Shown here in pieces: positions 36,294 through 45,937 of a stretch of 64,000 bases of DNA. Both the position numbers and the translations under genes were made by a program. Under the pieces are notes generated by a model that was not told the DNA's origin, did no database searches, and saw only the letters and a list, made by a program, of their open reading frames with translations. Source of the DNA: Stigonema ocellatum SAG 48.90 = DSM 106950 (GTDB lineage: Bacteria; Cyanobacteriota; Cyanobacteriia; Cyanobacteriales; Nostocaceae); contig JADQBA010000005.1 of NCBI GenBank assembly GCA_016903675.1, positions 1 through 64,000 of the forward strand. The letters are read 5' to 3'. Position 1 is the first letter of the stretch. The number at the start of each line of letters is the position of its first letter.

Positions 36294-36920
36294 ATGAATA
36301 AATTAATCAATGAAACACGAGTGATTCTAATTGGCGGCTCCTCTCATGCAGGCAAATCGACCCTTGGTCGATCAATGGCTGCGAAGCTTGGTTGGAGTTA
36401 TCGTTCTACGGACAAACTCGCTCGGCATCCCGGACGTCCTTGGGTGGGTGCAAATGGAAAGGCTATTCCAGAGTACGTAGCAGAACATTATCGGACTCTG
36501 TCTGGCGACGCTCTTTTTTTAGATGTATTGTCGCATTATGAGAAAAATGTGCTGCCACAGGTCGAGGCTATTGTTCATTCTCATGCGTCTGATTTATCAA
36601 CGGAATGCCTTATACTTGAAGGTTCTGCGTTATGGCCAGGATTTGTAGCGAATTTAGTTGGCGAAAATGGTGTTAAAGCGATTTGGCTTACGGCTAGCGA
36701 CCAACTCTTCCGAAACCGAATCAAGCGTGAAAGTAATTTTTATAACGTAGGTGAGGATGAAAAGCACCTAATTCAAAAGTTTCTGGACCGTACCCTATTC
36801 TACAATAAACGCATGAGGGAGAATGTTGAGCGTCTTGGATTTATATGTATTGATGTAGAATCTGTGTCAATGGCAGACGAACTTTCAAAGAAATGTATGG
36901 AATTGATGGAGGTTTCGTAA
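36294..36920 (+). CDS. P-loop kinase of unknown substrate
   Basis: 208 residues from ATG 36294 (the in-frame start at 36267 has no ribosome site; AAGG precedes 36294). IGGSSHAGKSTLGRSMAAKLG is the P-loop, followed by YRSTDKLARHPGRPW, ILEGSALWP (Walker B-like) and IWLTASDQLFRNRI with a lid-type arginine region. Resembles small-molecule or 2-phosphoglycerate kinase-like P-loop enzymes. It lies between the DUF433/DUF5615 pair and the replication gene, so is likely accessory cargo. Confidence 0.72.
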   Translation: MNKLINETRVILIGGSSHAGKSTLGRSMAAKLGWSYRSTDKLARHPGRPWVGANGKAIPEYVAEHYRTLSGDALFLDVLSHYEKNVLPQVEAIVHSHASDLSTECLILEGSALWPGFVANLVGENGVKAIWLTASDQLFRNRIKRESNFYNVGEDEKHLIQKFLDRTLFYNKRMRENVERLGFICIDVESVSMADELSKKCMELMEVS

Positions 36921-37097
36921 ATGGGTGGTGTTAACCATGTGTTGGAGTGCTAATGTCCGTGGTGAGAAATCGCTTCTGGATCAAGACCCATTCAATCTGC
37001 TGTCAAGCAAAGGTAGTCAGTAGGGTGTTCCTGACGAGTAGGTTGAAAAAACCCAACTACAACTACTATATATTGAGTGTATTTTAGCTAGAGCCTC

Positions 37098-40000
37098 ATG
37101 ACTTACTTTGTATCCGATAGTACTGTGAATTATCTCCAAGAGTGGGGCAATAGCTGCGTCGATGATCAGCTGACTAGTCTGAACGTTGTACCCCTAAATG
37201 GCTCATGCCCATTGGACTATTTACTATACGCAGATGCGCTCCCGCGACGAAATGATGGTAGAGTGAATCTCAACATCCTCAAGCGCTATGAACACACAGA
37301 ACAGGGAGGCTGGTGGTGTTCTGGGATTGACCTGATCACAGGAAGCGAAGACCTCTGGGGCTGTTTCAAGCCCAGCCAACCGCGTCGTAATGGTGACACT
37401 GGGAAGCTGATTAAATATGAACATCCCCCCCTAGCACCCACTGGACTGTTTGCCCTGCGAGTCCCTCTCCATCTTTGGCAACGCATCGCCCTTCGCTACA
37501 AAATCCCCTTGCAGCCCGAACAGATGGATCGCAACCAACCCGACCACGGTTTTTGGCATTGGTTGATGGCTCACCCTGAAATTCCCTTGTGCATTACTGA
37601 AGGAGCCAAAAAAGCAGGGTCATTGCTCACAGCTGGTTATGCGGCGATCGCCTTACCAGGAATATATGGTGGCTACCGCGTACCACGGGACGAAAACGGA
37701 AACCGCATTGGTAAGTCCCGCCTCATCCCCCAATTATCGAAATTGGCTTCCTCAGGCAGATCCATCTATATCGCCTTCGACCAAGACACCAAACCAAGTA
37801 CCATCAAAGCTGTGAGCGCTGCTATCCGACAGTTGGGATTTCTCATATCACAGCAGAGTTGTTCTGTCAAGGTCATCACTTGGAATTCAGAACTCGGTAA
37901 AGGAGTCGATGACCTGATAGCCGCTCACGGCGAAGTTGCATTTGATACAGCCTACCAAACAGCAGTTCCCCTTGATACCTGGAAAGCCCAAGCTTTGATG
38001 CGACTCACTTATCTTCCTGATTTACAAGTGAATCGTCGCTATCTAGGAGAACTTTCTATTCCAGAGCCTGCTAAACTAATTGGCATTAAATCTCCCAAAG
38101 GCACCGGCAAGACCCAGTTTTTAGAAAGCATTGTTGAACAAGCCCTAGCCCGTCAGCAGTGGGTCTTGGTGATTGGTCATCGGGTACGATTGGTAGAGGC
38201 TCTATGTCAGCGCTTTGGAATCAACTATATTACTGAAGTCAAGGACAATCCAGAAGGCGCATTATTAGGATACGGTCTTTGTCTTGATTCCCTTCATCCC
38301 ACTTCGCAAGCTCACTTTCAGGCTATCAACTGGTCGGATGGAGTCGTGATTATTGATGAAGTCGAACAGGTTCTCTGGCACGGATTAGATTCTAGCACCT
38401 GTACTAGCAATCGGGTTGCTATCCTCAAGTCGTTGAAGACCCTCATGCAGAATGTTTTGGGCGGTGACGGTCAGGTCTTCGTGGCGGATGCTGACTTGAG
38501 TGATGTCTCACTAGATTATCTAGTTTCTTTATCCGGAGTTCCTGTCAAACCCTTTATTATTCATAATAATTGGAAACCCAACGCGACAGAATCTTGGCAA
38601 GTATATAACTATACAGACACCACACCCGAAAAATTGCTACAAGACTTGGAAAAGCACATAGGCGAAGGTGGAAAACCCTTTGTCTGTCTTTCTGCACAGA
38701 AACTCAAAAGCCAGTGGAGTACTTGCACTCTCGAAGCGTACCTACAACAGCAATTTCCCAGTGCAAAAATACTCCGCATTGACTCGGAATCTCTCGCGGA
38801 GCCGACACATCCAGCTTACGGATGTGTCACTACCTTAGATAAAGTTTTGGCTAATTATGACATTATACTAGCAAGTCCGGTCATTGAAACAGGAATCAGC
38901 ATTGAACTGCGGGGACACTTCACCTCTGTGTGGGGTATTGCTCAAGGAGTCCAAAGTGAAAACTCAGTCCGTCAAGCGTTAGGGCGTATCCGGGAAAATC
39001 TGCCACGATTCCTTTGGATAGCTACCTCTGGTTTTAATCGAGTTGGCAATGGCTCAACTTCAATTCCCTCATTGCTCACGAATGGTCATAGTCTCACTCA
39101 GACTAATATCCGATTGCTACAACAATCTGACTTTGATGCACTCGATGATATTGAGGTGGGCTTTCAGGCAGAATCTTTGCTTTGCTGGGCAAAGATGGCT
39201 GTCCGGCATAATGCTTCTATGCTTGAGTACCGAGAATCGGTGCTGGCTTCTCTGCGTCATGAAGGTCATCAAATCATTGAAGTTGTCGCCAAGGAACAGA
39301 CAGCAAAAGAAAATCGAGAAGAGGTGACAGAGGATAGGACATTACAAACAAGTTCTCTCACAGCAACGATATCTGCGGTGAGAAACCAAAACTATCAAGC
39401 TGAGTGTGAGGCGATCGCCACTGCCGCAGACATCAGTACTCAGGATTATTCCGCACTGCAAAAACGGTTGGTGAAGAAAATCGTTGAGCGACGTTCGTTC
39501 CGCAAGCACGAGTTAAAGCTACGCTATGGTATGCCGGTTACGCCTCAACTTGTGGTCAAAGATGACTCAGGCTGGTATCCCAAGCTCCTACTGCACTATT
39601 TTCTCACCCTAGGACGGGAAAATTTGGCAGGGCGAGATGCGGCTTTGGCACGCCAACTTATTGAGTCAGGAAATGGTAGTATCTTTTTACCTGACTTTAA
39701 CCGCTCTCAATTGGGAGTTGCTGTGGGAACAATGGAACTCTTGGGAATTCCACTGCTGCTGCAATCCCAACGAGAGTTAAAAAACACAGATGAAGACCTA
39801 AAAGCAATGGCTGTACTCGCACTTTCTAACCGTGCTGCCATCAAAACTGCTTTGGGGATTGGACTGGCACAAAATGCGACTCCCATTACTATTGTTAAAC
39901 GCTTATTAGATAAAATTGGCTACGGAATTAAGTGTATCGGTCGTCAAGGCAAAAGTTCCAACCGGGCGCGAGTTTATCAGGTGGTTAGCCCTAACGATGG

Positions 40001-40175
40001 TCGCTTTCAAGTATTTCAGTACTGGTTGGCGTCTAGTACTCAAGAGTTAGAAATTTCTGAAATGCGGCGAGATATCAGTTTAAGGAAGGTAGAGACTAAG
40101 ACTCGGTCAGGTGATTCAGGTAAAGAAAATCAGTATATTCAATTAAGTCTAGGTTTTTCCGTGCGTCAACCTTAA
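37098..40175 (+). CDS. CyRepA1-type plasmid replication protein
   Basis: 1025 residues. N-terminal DUF3854/TOPRIM-like domain (LCITEGAKKAGSLLTAGYAA, then YIAFDQDTKPS; about 155-260) suggests primase-type activity. This is followed by a superfamily-2-like helicase: P-loop IGIKSPKGTGKTQFLESIV (about 329), VVIIDEVEQVL (D420), SPVIETGISIE and QALGRIRENLPR (about 625). This primase-helicase architecture matches the cyanobacterial plasmid replication initiators called CyRepA1. Its presence beside chromosomal genes points to an integrated plasmid or plasmid-derived island. The start ATG follows a weak site. Confidence 0.88.
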   Translation: MTYFVSDSTVNYLQEWGNSCVDDQLTSLNVVPLNGSCPLDYLLYADALPRRNDGRVNLNILKRYEHTEQGGWWCSGIDLITGSEDLWGCFKPSQPRRNGDTGKLIKYEHPPLAPTGLFALRVPLHLWQRIALRYKIPLQPEQMDRNQPDHGFWHWLMAHPEIPLCITEGAKKAGSLLTAGYAAIALPGIYGGYRVPRDENGNRIGKSRLIPQLSKLASSGRSIYIAFDQDTKPSTIKAVSAAIRQLGFLISQQSCSVKVITWNSELGKGVDDLIAAHGEVAFDTAYQTAVPLDTWKAQALMRLTYLPDLQVNRRYLGELSIPEPAKLIGIKSPKGTGKTQFLESIVEQALARQQWVLVIGHRVRLVEALCQRFGINYITEVKDNPEGALLGYGLCLDSLHPTSQAHFQAINWSDGVVIIDEVEQVLWHGLDSSTCTSNRVAILKSLKTLMQNVLGGDGQVFVADADLSDVSLDYLVSLSGVPVKPFIIHNNWKPNATESWQVYNYTDTTPEKLLQDLEKHIGEGGKPFVCLSAQKLKSQWSTCTLEAYLQQQFPSAKILRIDSESLAEPTHPAYGCVTTLDKVLANYDIILASPVIETGISIELRGHFTSVWGIAQGVQSENSVRQALGRIRENLPRFLWIATSGFNRVGNGSTSIPSLLTNGHSLTQTNIRLLQQSDFDALDDIEVGFQAESLLCWAKMAVRHNASMLEYRESVLASLRHEGHQIIEVVAKEQTAKENREEVTEDRTLQTSSLTATISAVRNQNYQAECEAIATAADISTQDYSALQKRLVKKIVERRSFRKHELKLRYGMPVTPQLVVKDDSGWYPKLLLHYFLTLGRENLAGRDAALARQLIESGNGSIFLPDFNRSQLGVAVGTMELLGIPLLLQSQRELKNTDEDLKAMAVLALSNRAAIKTALGIGLAQNATPITIVKRLLDKIGYGIKCIGRQGKSSNRARVYQVVSPNDGRFQVFQYWLASSTQELEISEMRRDISLRKVETKTRSGDSGKENQYIQLSLGFSVRQP

Positions 40176-40452
40176 CAATTGTAATATCATATTGGGTTGA
40201 ATACTTATTATCAGGACTGAGGCACTCCTTCGCGGTGACACGGGGACGCACCAAAGGTTTTTATGGTAAGCAATCAACCGAACCTGGTATAAGTCACGCT
40301 ATTGCTTTTTAAGGCATGTATAGACTAAAATGTTGCCTTTGGGTACATGTATTTAGTGCTAATTTTATACCTTAGGGAATAATATTTAGCGCTAAAAATC
40401 AGTACGGAAAATCAATTACAACATCCATCCATTTTATTATACACTAATCAAC
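40176..40452. other. intergenic region downstream of the replication gene
   Basis: 277 bases, AT-rich toward its right end. Repeated TTAGCGCTAA-like motifs near 40352-40396 (TTAGTGCTAATTTT, TTAGCGCTAAAA) could be iteron-like or operator sites. No gene. Confidence 0.35.
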
Positions 40453-40680
40453 ATGACTACGCAGGCAGAATATCCCTTCGTGTATGAAAATTTTCGCGTT
40501 GTAGCAACTCATAGTGAGGAAAAAAGCTACTACATTGTACGTATGAAAAGCCAAGGAATAGACATCGATGACTGTTGCTGGTGTAGTGCCAATCAGCCAT
40601 TAGAGTTAGGAAAAATGATACAGGGTTATCTGCGCTTCTTTCCAGATTTAAACAACACACCCACGCTAATCCTTAAGTAG
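40453..40680 (+). CDS. 75-residue hypothetical protein
   Basis: MTTQAEYPFVYENFRVVATH... is a compact mixed alpha/beta protein with a CCWCSAN cluster of cysteines around residues 41-45. It reads away from the replication gene in the same direction and ends 42 bp before a strong terminator-like hairpin. No family recognised; likely plasmid-derived. Confidence 0.6.
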   Translation: MTTQAEYPFVYENFRVVATHSEEKSYYIVRMKSQGIDIDDCCWCSANQPLELGKMIQGYLRFFPDLNNTPTLILK

Positions 40681-40721
40681 CCTTCTGCTTTGCCCTAGGC
40701 TTTAGAAAAACAAAACCGACA

Positions 40722-40764
40722 TAGTACTCTGTCAACCGAGAAATGATGGGTTGACAGAGTACTA
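40722..40764. terminator. 16-bp perfect hairpin between convergent genes
   Basis: TAGTACTCTGTCAACC and its exact complement with an 11-base loop, placed between two converging genes. Best read as a bidirectional terminator. Confidence 0.7.
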
Positions 40765-40809
40765 GAGGGGGAGTCTGTGATCGAATGTTAATTGACCCAT
40801 AACTGTTAG

Positions 40810-41484
40810 CTATGAAGCATTGCAATTTACCGACACTAATTGCCCTTCCTTATATGCCTGCCTCAGGGCGATCGCTTCTGCTACGATGTGCTGGGCGCTA
40901 TATCCCTCTTCATCCATCATCTTTTGTAGGGTCGTTCCAGTCCGCTCATCGGGTTCATGGATGGGTGGAATCTGGCAGTATCTCCCACCATTGTTTGTCC
41001 GCCGCCAAATACTTGGCTTCTCAGGTTTTGGAATTCTTCTTGGTTTACGCTCTTGGGTGATTAGTTGCCGCACAGCTTCTTGGGTAATATCAGTTAAGTC
41101 GAGTAGCCTGTCTATGACTAACTGGTACTTTTTGCTGTTCTCTGCTAGCTGATATATGGTTCTTGGCTCAATTTCCGCCAAATCCTCAGGCGAGAACTTT
41201 TGAAACGCTGCGGCGAGTTTGAGGTATTTTTTCTCCTCGCCCTTCCAGCCTTGGTCAAACAGTAGCTTTCTGTACTCCTTCGGTGAGCGCTTCCGTTTTT
41301 CGTTGGCTAACCAGAAGGCATGATACAGAATTGTCTCGGTGGCATCAGCGAGGGTTTGGAAGGAAAAATTTTGGGCAATAATGGTCTTAACGTCAGTTTG
41401 TTCTTCAGTGTGTTGCTCAAACTTAGCTTGAGGACTTGCTTGTTTGTGAATTGGGGCTGCAATTTTACCCTGCACTTGTGTCAT
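40810..41484 (-). CDS. hypothetical protein of the replication island
   Basis: 224 residues. Gln-rich N-terminus, helical centre (TIIAQNFSFQTLADATETILYHAFWLANEKRKRSP..., YLKLAAAFQKFSPEDLAEIEP) and a basic Pro/Lys linker (ERKPRRIPKPEKPSIWRRTNN). The C-terminal LQKMMDEEGYSAQHIVAEAIALRQAYKEGQ is helical. Composition suits a DNA-binding or partition accessory protein, but no family is identified. Confidence 0.6.
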   Translation of the reverse strand: MTQVQGKIAAPIHKQASPQAKFEQHTEEQTDVKTIIAQNFSFQTLADATETILYHAFWLANEKRKRSPKEYRKLLFDQGWKGEEKKYLKLAAAFQKFSPEDLAEIEPRTIYQLAENSKKYQLVIDRLLDLTDITQEAVRQLITQERKPRRIPKPEKPSIWRRTNNGGRYCQIPPIHEPDERTGTTLQKMMDEEGYSAQHIVAEAIALRQAYKEGQLVSVNCNAS

Positions 41485-41540
41485 TATAGTATTGACCTTA
41501 TAATAGGGTCTTTTTAAAAGGCGATACGAGTCTTAGCCCA

Positions 41541-41723
41541 ATGGCTAGCAGCTCCTTAAGTCGCAAGTTGCAAACTATTCTTGGGCTTATTGGCGCTGTT
41601 ATGGCATGGTCGTTGATGTATAGAACAATTGTACTACCCAAGAGGCAAAAAATATCTCCCATATGCCAAATCTTTGTGAGAAATAATGAAAGCTTCACAT
41701 TTGCGAGGAATGTCTGGAAATAG
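41541..41723 (+). CDS. possible 60-residue membrane peptide
   Basis: MASSSLSRKLQTILGLIGAV... has one transmembrane helix and a basic tail and ends at the edge of a tandem repeat. No good ribosome site and no homologous family known; a reverse-strand frame overlaps it. Weak. Confidence 0.25.
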   Translation: MASSSLSRKLQTILGLIGAVMAWSLMYRTIVLPKRQKISPICQIFVRNNESFTFARNVWK

Positions 41724-41917
41724 GGATGTAGGGGTGTAGGGGTGTAGGGGTGTAGGGGTGTAGGGGTGTAGGGGTGTAGGGGAATAGGGGAATAGGGGAA
41801 TAGGGGAATAATTTCAAATATAATTTCCCTTACACCCTTACACCCTTACACCCCCACACCCCTATTCCCTTACACCCCCACACCCCCACACCCCTATTCC
41901 CTTACACCCCCGCACGC
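41724..41917. repeat. inverted STRR-like array, GGGGTGTA / CCCTTACA type
   Basis: Left arm: about eight GGGGTGTA units then four GGGGAATA units (41727-41808). Right arm: CCCTTACACC and CCCCCACACC units (41827-41917). A short AT spacer lies between. Same architecture as 10350-10735 with a different unit. Confidence 0.92.
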
Positions 41918-41922
41918 TGATA

Positions 41923-42771
41923 ATGAGGAAAACTGAATTTTTTAATCGCCTTCGGTCTTTAGCTGCTACGGTCGTCGTGCTCATATTGCTAGTAGCATGT
42001 TCTCGATTCACCCAGAGGTTGCCAACAACACAAAAGCCAGCGCGACCTGCGAGTGTTCATATCATGTTGGGAAATCCTAGCGATGCTACACAAAGTGTTG
42101 CCGATGCTGATAACTACCTGATGCTTAAGCCGCAATATGCGCTGTCATATAATAGAAGCACAGGAACTGTTAATTGGGCAAGCTGGCAGCTTAACAAGTC
42201 ATGGTTGGGGAGTGTACAGCGTCAGAATAACTTCCGCGCCGATGAAAGCCTTCCTCCTGGATGGAAACGGATCACTCCTAGTGTTTACAGTGGGTCTGGC
42301 TACGATAAAGGTCATGTTGTCCCTTCTGGTGATCGCACTCTGAATGCAGAGGATAACGCTTCTACCTTCTTGATGACCAACATGATACCTCAAACACCGG
42401 ATAACAATCGGCATACTTGGGAAGGGTTGGAAAGCTATTGTCGAGAACTGGTAAACCTTGGGAAAGAACTCTATATCATTGCTGGACCTCTTGACAGTCA
42501 AGGCAAACCTCTCAATGGCATTGTGACGATTCCTCTGACAGTTTGGAAGATTGTTGTGATCCTAGACCGTCCTGGGGCTGGGATCAGTGGTGTCACCGCT
42601 AACACTCGCGTTATTGCTGTAAACGTACCTAACCAACAGGGTATAAACCCGGATTGGAAAGCCTATAGAGTTAGTGTTGACCGCCTGGAAGAAATGACAG
42701 ATTATGACTTTCTTTCCAATCTTCCCCCAGTCATTCAAGATGCGCTCGAGGAAAAAATAGATATTCAGTAA
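41923..42771 (+). CDS. DNA/RNA non-specific endonuclease (NUC family), lipoprotein
   Basis: 282 residues. Lipobox LLVAC near residue 26 predicts a membrane-anchored extracytoplasmic enzyme. The catalytic motif SGYDKGHVVPSGDRTL contains the histidine of the beta-beta-alpha-metal site (usual DRGH, here DKGH), followed by FLMTNMIPQTPDNNRHTWEGLE with the metal-binding asparagine. Related to Anabaena NucA, a sugar-nonspecific nuclease. Likely used to degrade external nucleic acid for nutrients or defence. The gene starts immediately after the repeat array. Confidence 0.92.
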   Translation: MRKTEFFNRLRSLAATVVVLILLVACSRFTQRLPTTQKPARPASVHIMLGNPSDATQSVADADNYLMLKPQYALSYNRSTGTVNWASWQLNKSWLGSVQRQNNFRADESLPPGWKRITPSVYSGSGYDKGHVVPSGDRTLNAEDNASTFLMTNMIPQTPDNNRHTWEGLESYCRELVNLGKELYIIAGPLDSQGKPLNGIVTIPLTVWKIVVILDRPGAGISGVTANTRVIAVNVPNQQGINPDWKAYRVSVDRLEEMTDYDFLSNLPPVIQDALEEKIDIQ

Positions 42772-42838
42772 TAGCAGCATAGCTGACGGGGAATTTATTC
42801 CCCCACAGAGTCTAAGTGCCAGGGACCCCGGTGTATAA

Positions 42839-44854
42839 CTAATAAATATGCAATTTAGATACGGGGATGCGCGTAAGTATGGGTGTGGGGACATTTTCCT
42901 CTACTTCATCTCCTTCCTCGATTCCCCTTGTACCCTCATCAACAGAGGGAGAGGTAACTCCAAGATTAAGTGAACTTTCTTGATCCTCTAGGGTAGGTAA
43001 CATCGAGACATCAATTAAAGGCAAAGTAATCGCAATAGTCGTGCCTTCGTTAACACCAGCACTTTCAAGTGTAATGCTACCGTTCATGAGTTCAATTAAG
43101 TTCCGTGAAATCGCCAGTCCCAGTCCTGTACCACCAAACTTGCGTGTGTTTGGCTCCTCCACCATCACAAAAGGGCGAAATAGTTTTTGCTGCTGGGCAG
43201 GATCAATGCCCACACCTGTATCTTTGACTTTAACAATCACCTGAGATTTGCCATCAATTTGTTGAATTTCTATAGTAATAGTGATGCTTCCCTCTTCAGT
43301 GAACTTAATTGCGTTGCCGATGATGTTAATTAGCACCTGCTTTAGCTTTGCTGCGTCAGCATTAACCATTATCGGCTCGTTCATCTGGGGAATATTCAAC
43401 TGCAATCCTTTTTGTTGAACATTAACTGATTGTAAATTAATGACATCCTTAAGTACTTTTTGGATATCAATAATTTCTAATGATACTGAAAGCTTACCTG
43501 CTTCTATCTTAGAAATATCGAGTAAATCATTAATAATGCTGAGCAAGTGAATCGCTGTTTCATCGGCACGCTTGAGGAACTCCATTTCTTCTTCCCGGTC
43601 ATCACACATGCCATCTCGAACTAAGCGAACACAGTTAATAATAATGTGTAAAGGGTTTCTCAACTCATGGGAAGTTGTAGCCAAAAATTGACTTTTAACT
43701 TGGTTAGCGCCTTTTGCTTCTTTCCAGGCTATTTCCAGTTCTTCTGCCCAAGCTTTTAGTCGGTCAACCATTTGGTCTAGTGCTTGTGCCAGTTGATTGA
43801 ATTCTCGGATTTGGAAGTTGTGAGGAACTGGTGCTGCTGATTGGCTCAAGTGAAGATTTAAAGCGTAGTCGCGCAATTCTTCCACAGGACGTGCTAGGTA
43901 TCTCGCTACATACAGAGACGCCAACAAACTCGCGCCGATCAAGCCAACTGTCAGAACTATGAGGATGAGTTTGATGTCCCTAAGACCATAAAGAGCATTG
44001 TCCAGACTTGTAACAGCTAAGATGACCCATTTTTGCTGCTTTCCTTTTGTCATAGGACCATCGATAGCGGTATAGCCAGCCAGCAATTTTTCTCCCTCTT
44101 TTTCAAAAAAGAAATGTAGAAAATATTGTTGCCCCGAGATCGCAGTTTTGACAATTTTTTTTAGTTGGGATGCATCTGCATGTTGTTCGATATTAGTTCC
44201 GATGCGACTGGCAAGTGGGTGTGCCAAAATTGTTCCATCCTCAGCGATGACTAATGTAGAGCCTGTTAGCACACCAAGCTTATGTTTTGTTCTCTCATGC
44301 AATAATGCCACTTGAAAACTCAAAGCATAACGCAATTCCCCCCAGCGATCGTAGACTGGAGCCGATAAGCGTAATTGCAGTTCATTTCGTGTATCGCTTT
44401 TACCAGTTATTCCCGTAGTTGGAGGTAATATTGTCTCAGCCTCAACCCCGCCTTTAGGGAAACGTAATTGGGGATCGTTAATTGGTTGGTCTTCACAAGT
44501 AGTAGCAATTATGTTACCGGTGTCCAAATTTGTCAGTTGTACGCACTCGATTTGCTTTGGCATCTGTTGCGCTAGCTGACTGAGAAATTGTTGCACTTCC
44601 TCAGGCGAACCCGACTTGATGATCTTTGTTTGGCTTGCATTTAGCAAGTTAGTTTTTAGGGCAGCGATGGCATCTACAATATTTTCCCCCTTGATGATGG
44701 CGTTTTCTGTTAAGTTTTGACGGGCAGTTTCCAATAGGCTAGAGCGTGCCTTCTTAAAGGCTACAATCTCCCCTATCAATAAGACTGGGACTGACAGAAG
44801 CAATATTCTCGACACTAAGATCCGACGAAAGGATGATTGACGGGGTTTAGCCAT
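42839..44854 (-). CDS. sensor histidine kinase with extracytoplasmic Cache-type sensor
   Basis: 671 residues from ATG 44854 (AGAGAGA precedes; a GTG at 44884 is possible). An N-terminal membrane helix, a large Cache-like periplasmic region (about 40-300), a second helix (LILIVLTVGLIGASLLASLYVA), HAMP, HisKA with ATTSHELRNPLHIIIN, and HATPase_c (NIIGNAIKFTEEG, DTGVGIDPAQQ, GGTGLGLAIS). No receiver domain or response regulator adjoins it. The acidic C-terminal tail (about 50 residues) is unusual. Confidence 0.93.
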   Translation of the reverse strand: MAKPRQSSFRRILVSRILLLSVPVLLIGEIVAFKKARSSLLETARQNLTENAIIKGENIVDAIAALKTNLLNASQTKIIKSGSPEEVQQFLSQLAQQMPKQIECVQLTNLDTGNIIATTCEDQPINDPQLRFPKGGVEAETILPPTTGITGKSDTRNELQLRLSAPVYDRWGELRYALSFQVALLHERTKHKLGVLTGSTLVIAEDGTILAHPLASRIGTNIEQHADASQLKKIVKTAISGQQYFLHFFFEKEGEKLLAGYTAIDGPMTKGKQQKWVILAVTSLDNALYGLRDIKLILIVLTVGLIGASLLASLYVARYLARPVEELRDYALNLHLSQSAAPVPHNFQIREFNQLAQALDQMVDRLKAWAEELEIAWKEAKGANQVKSQFLATTSHELRNPLHIIINCVRLVRDGMCDDREEEMEFLKRADETAIHLLSIINDLLDISKIEAGKLSVSLEIIDIQKVLKDVINLQSVNVQQKGLQLNIPQMNEPIMVNADAAKLKQVLINIIGNAIKFTEEGSITITIEIQQIDGKSQVIVKVKDTGVGIDPAQQQKLFRPFVMVEEPNTRKFGGTGLGLAISRNLIELMNGSITLESAGVNEGTTIAITLPLIDVSMLPTLEDQESSLNLGVTSPSVDEGTRGIEEGDEVEENVPTPILTRIPVSKLHIY

Positions 44855-45077
44855 CGGCAGTCTCTCTTGGTATGTGCCAACCACAACAGCAAGGATATGT
44901 GATTAAATCAGATAAAGTGATTGCATCATAAAAATTCCTGATTAAAAATATAAAATATTTTAATGGGAAAAAAAAGGTACGGTATACAAATAATTAAAGC
45001 AACTAGTAGCTCTCCAGTGTTTGTCAAAAGTCACTTATTCAACAATTTACGGTCGGAGTTATAATCTCCCGCCCCTT

Positions 45078-45179
45078 CTATAGCAATCGTATTTGAGATC
45101 TCAACAGAGGGGACAAGGAAGAGGAGGGGGAGGAGGGGGAGGAGGGAGATGTGTTTATAAATCATTTAGGATTGCTATA
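45078..45179. mobile_element. MITE (CTATAGCAATC family)
   Basis: Ends CTATAGCAATC and AGGATTGCTATA form inverted repeats around a purine-rich GGAGGGGGAGGAGG interior. Its right end reaches to within 20 bp of the RibD-like start codon and may carry part of that gene's promoter. Confidence 0.75.
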
Positions 45180-45195
45180 TCATCAAACTAACCTC

Positions 45196-45888
45196 ATGGT
45201 GCAACATCGTCCTCATACCACAGTAGTTTTGGCAATGAGTGCAGATGGCAAGATAGCAGATTTTAGGCGATCGCCTGCGCGGTTTGGCTCAAAGGCTGAT
45301 CGGCAACACCTGGAAAAACAAATCGCTCTTGCTGATGCTGTTTTATTCGGTGCTCTTACTCTGGGTGCCTACGGCACTACACTTACCGTATCAGATCCAA
45401 CACTGCTACAACATCGAACACGGCTGGGTAAGCCTCCCCAACCAGTCCATATAGTAATTACAAGCTCGGCTAAGCTAAATCCGGAAATTCGTTTCTTTCA
45501 GCAGCAAATCAACCGCTGGTTGCTCACCACAACAGCAGGATCGCTTTTTTGGCAAGGACGCCGAGAATTTGAGCATATTTTGGTTTTTGAAACACCAACG
45601 GGAACAATTGACATTCATGCCACTTTACAACATCTCACAACTTTGGGTATAACACGCTTAGCGGTACTTGGAGGCGGGACCTTGATCGCCTCCATGCTGG
45701 AATCAGATTTAGTAGATGAATTTTGGTTGACCGTGTGCCCCTTGATTTTAGGCGGTTCTACCGCACCCACACCAGTGGAAGGCAGAGGATTTTTACCCCA
45801 GTTGGCTCCCCGGTTGCAACTGGTTGAAGTTCATACCATTGAGCAAGAGGTATTCCTATATTACCGGCTGCAACGCTCTTCAGATTAG
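45196..45888 (+). CDS. RibD C-terminal-domain reductase family protein
   Basis: 230 residues from ATG 45196 (MVQHRPHTTVVLAMSADGKIAD), where the family's conserved start motif begins. DRQHLEKQIALADAVLFGALTL, LGGGTLIASMLESDLVDEFWLTVCPLILGG and EGRGFLP are typical of the dihydrofolate-reductase-like RibD C-terminal domain that reduces pyrimidine intermediates in riboflavin synthesis. The deaminase domain is absent. The next gene begins 50 bp later and may be cotranscribed. Confidence 0.87.
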   Translation: MVQHRPHTTVVLAMSADGKIADFRRSPARFGSKADRQHLEKQIALADAVLFGALTLGAYGTTLTVSDPTLLQHRTRLGKPPQPVHIVITSSAKLNPEIRFFQQQINRWLLTTTAGSLFWQGRREFEHILVFETPTGTIDIHATLQHLTTLGITRLAVLGGGTLIASMLESDLVDEFWLTVCPLILGGSTAPTPVEGRGFLPQLAPRLQLVEVHTIEQEVFLYYRLQRSSD

Positions 45889-45937
45889 ATTAGGCTTAAT
45901 AAAGCTTTTGCTAACTTTTGTATCTCAAAAGCCTCAA

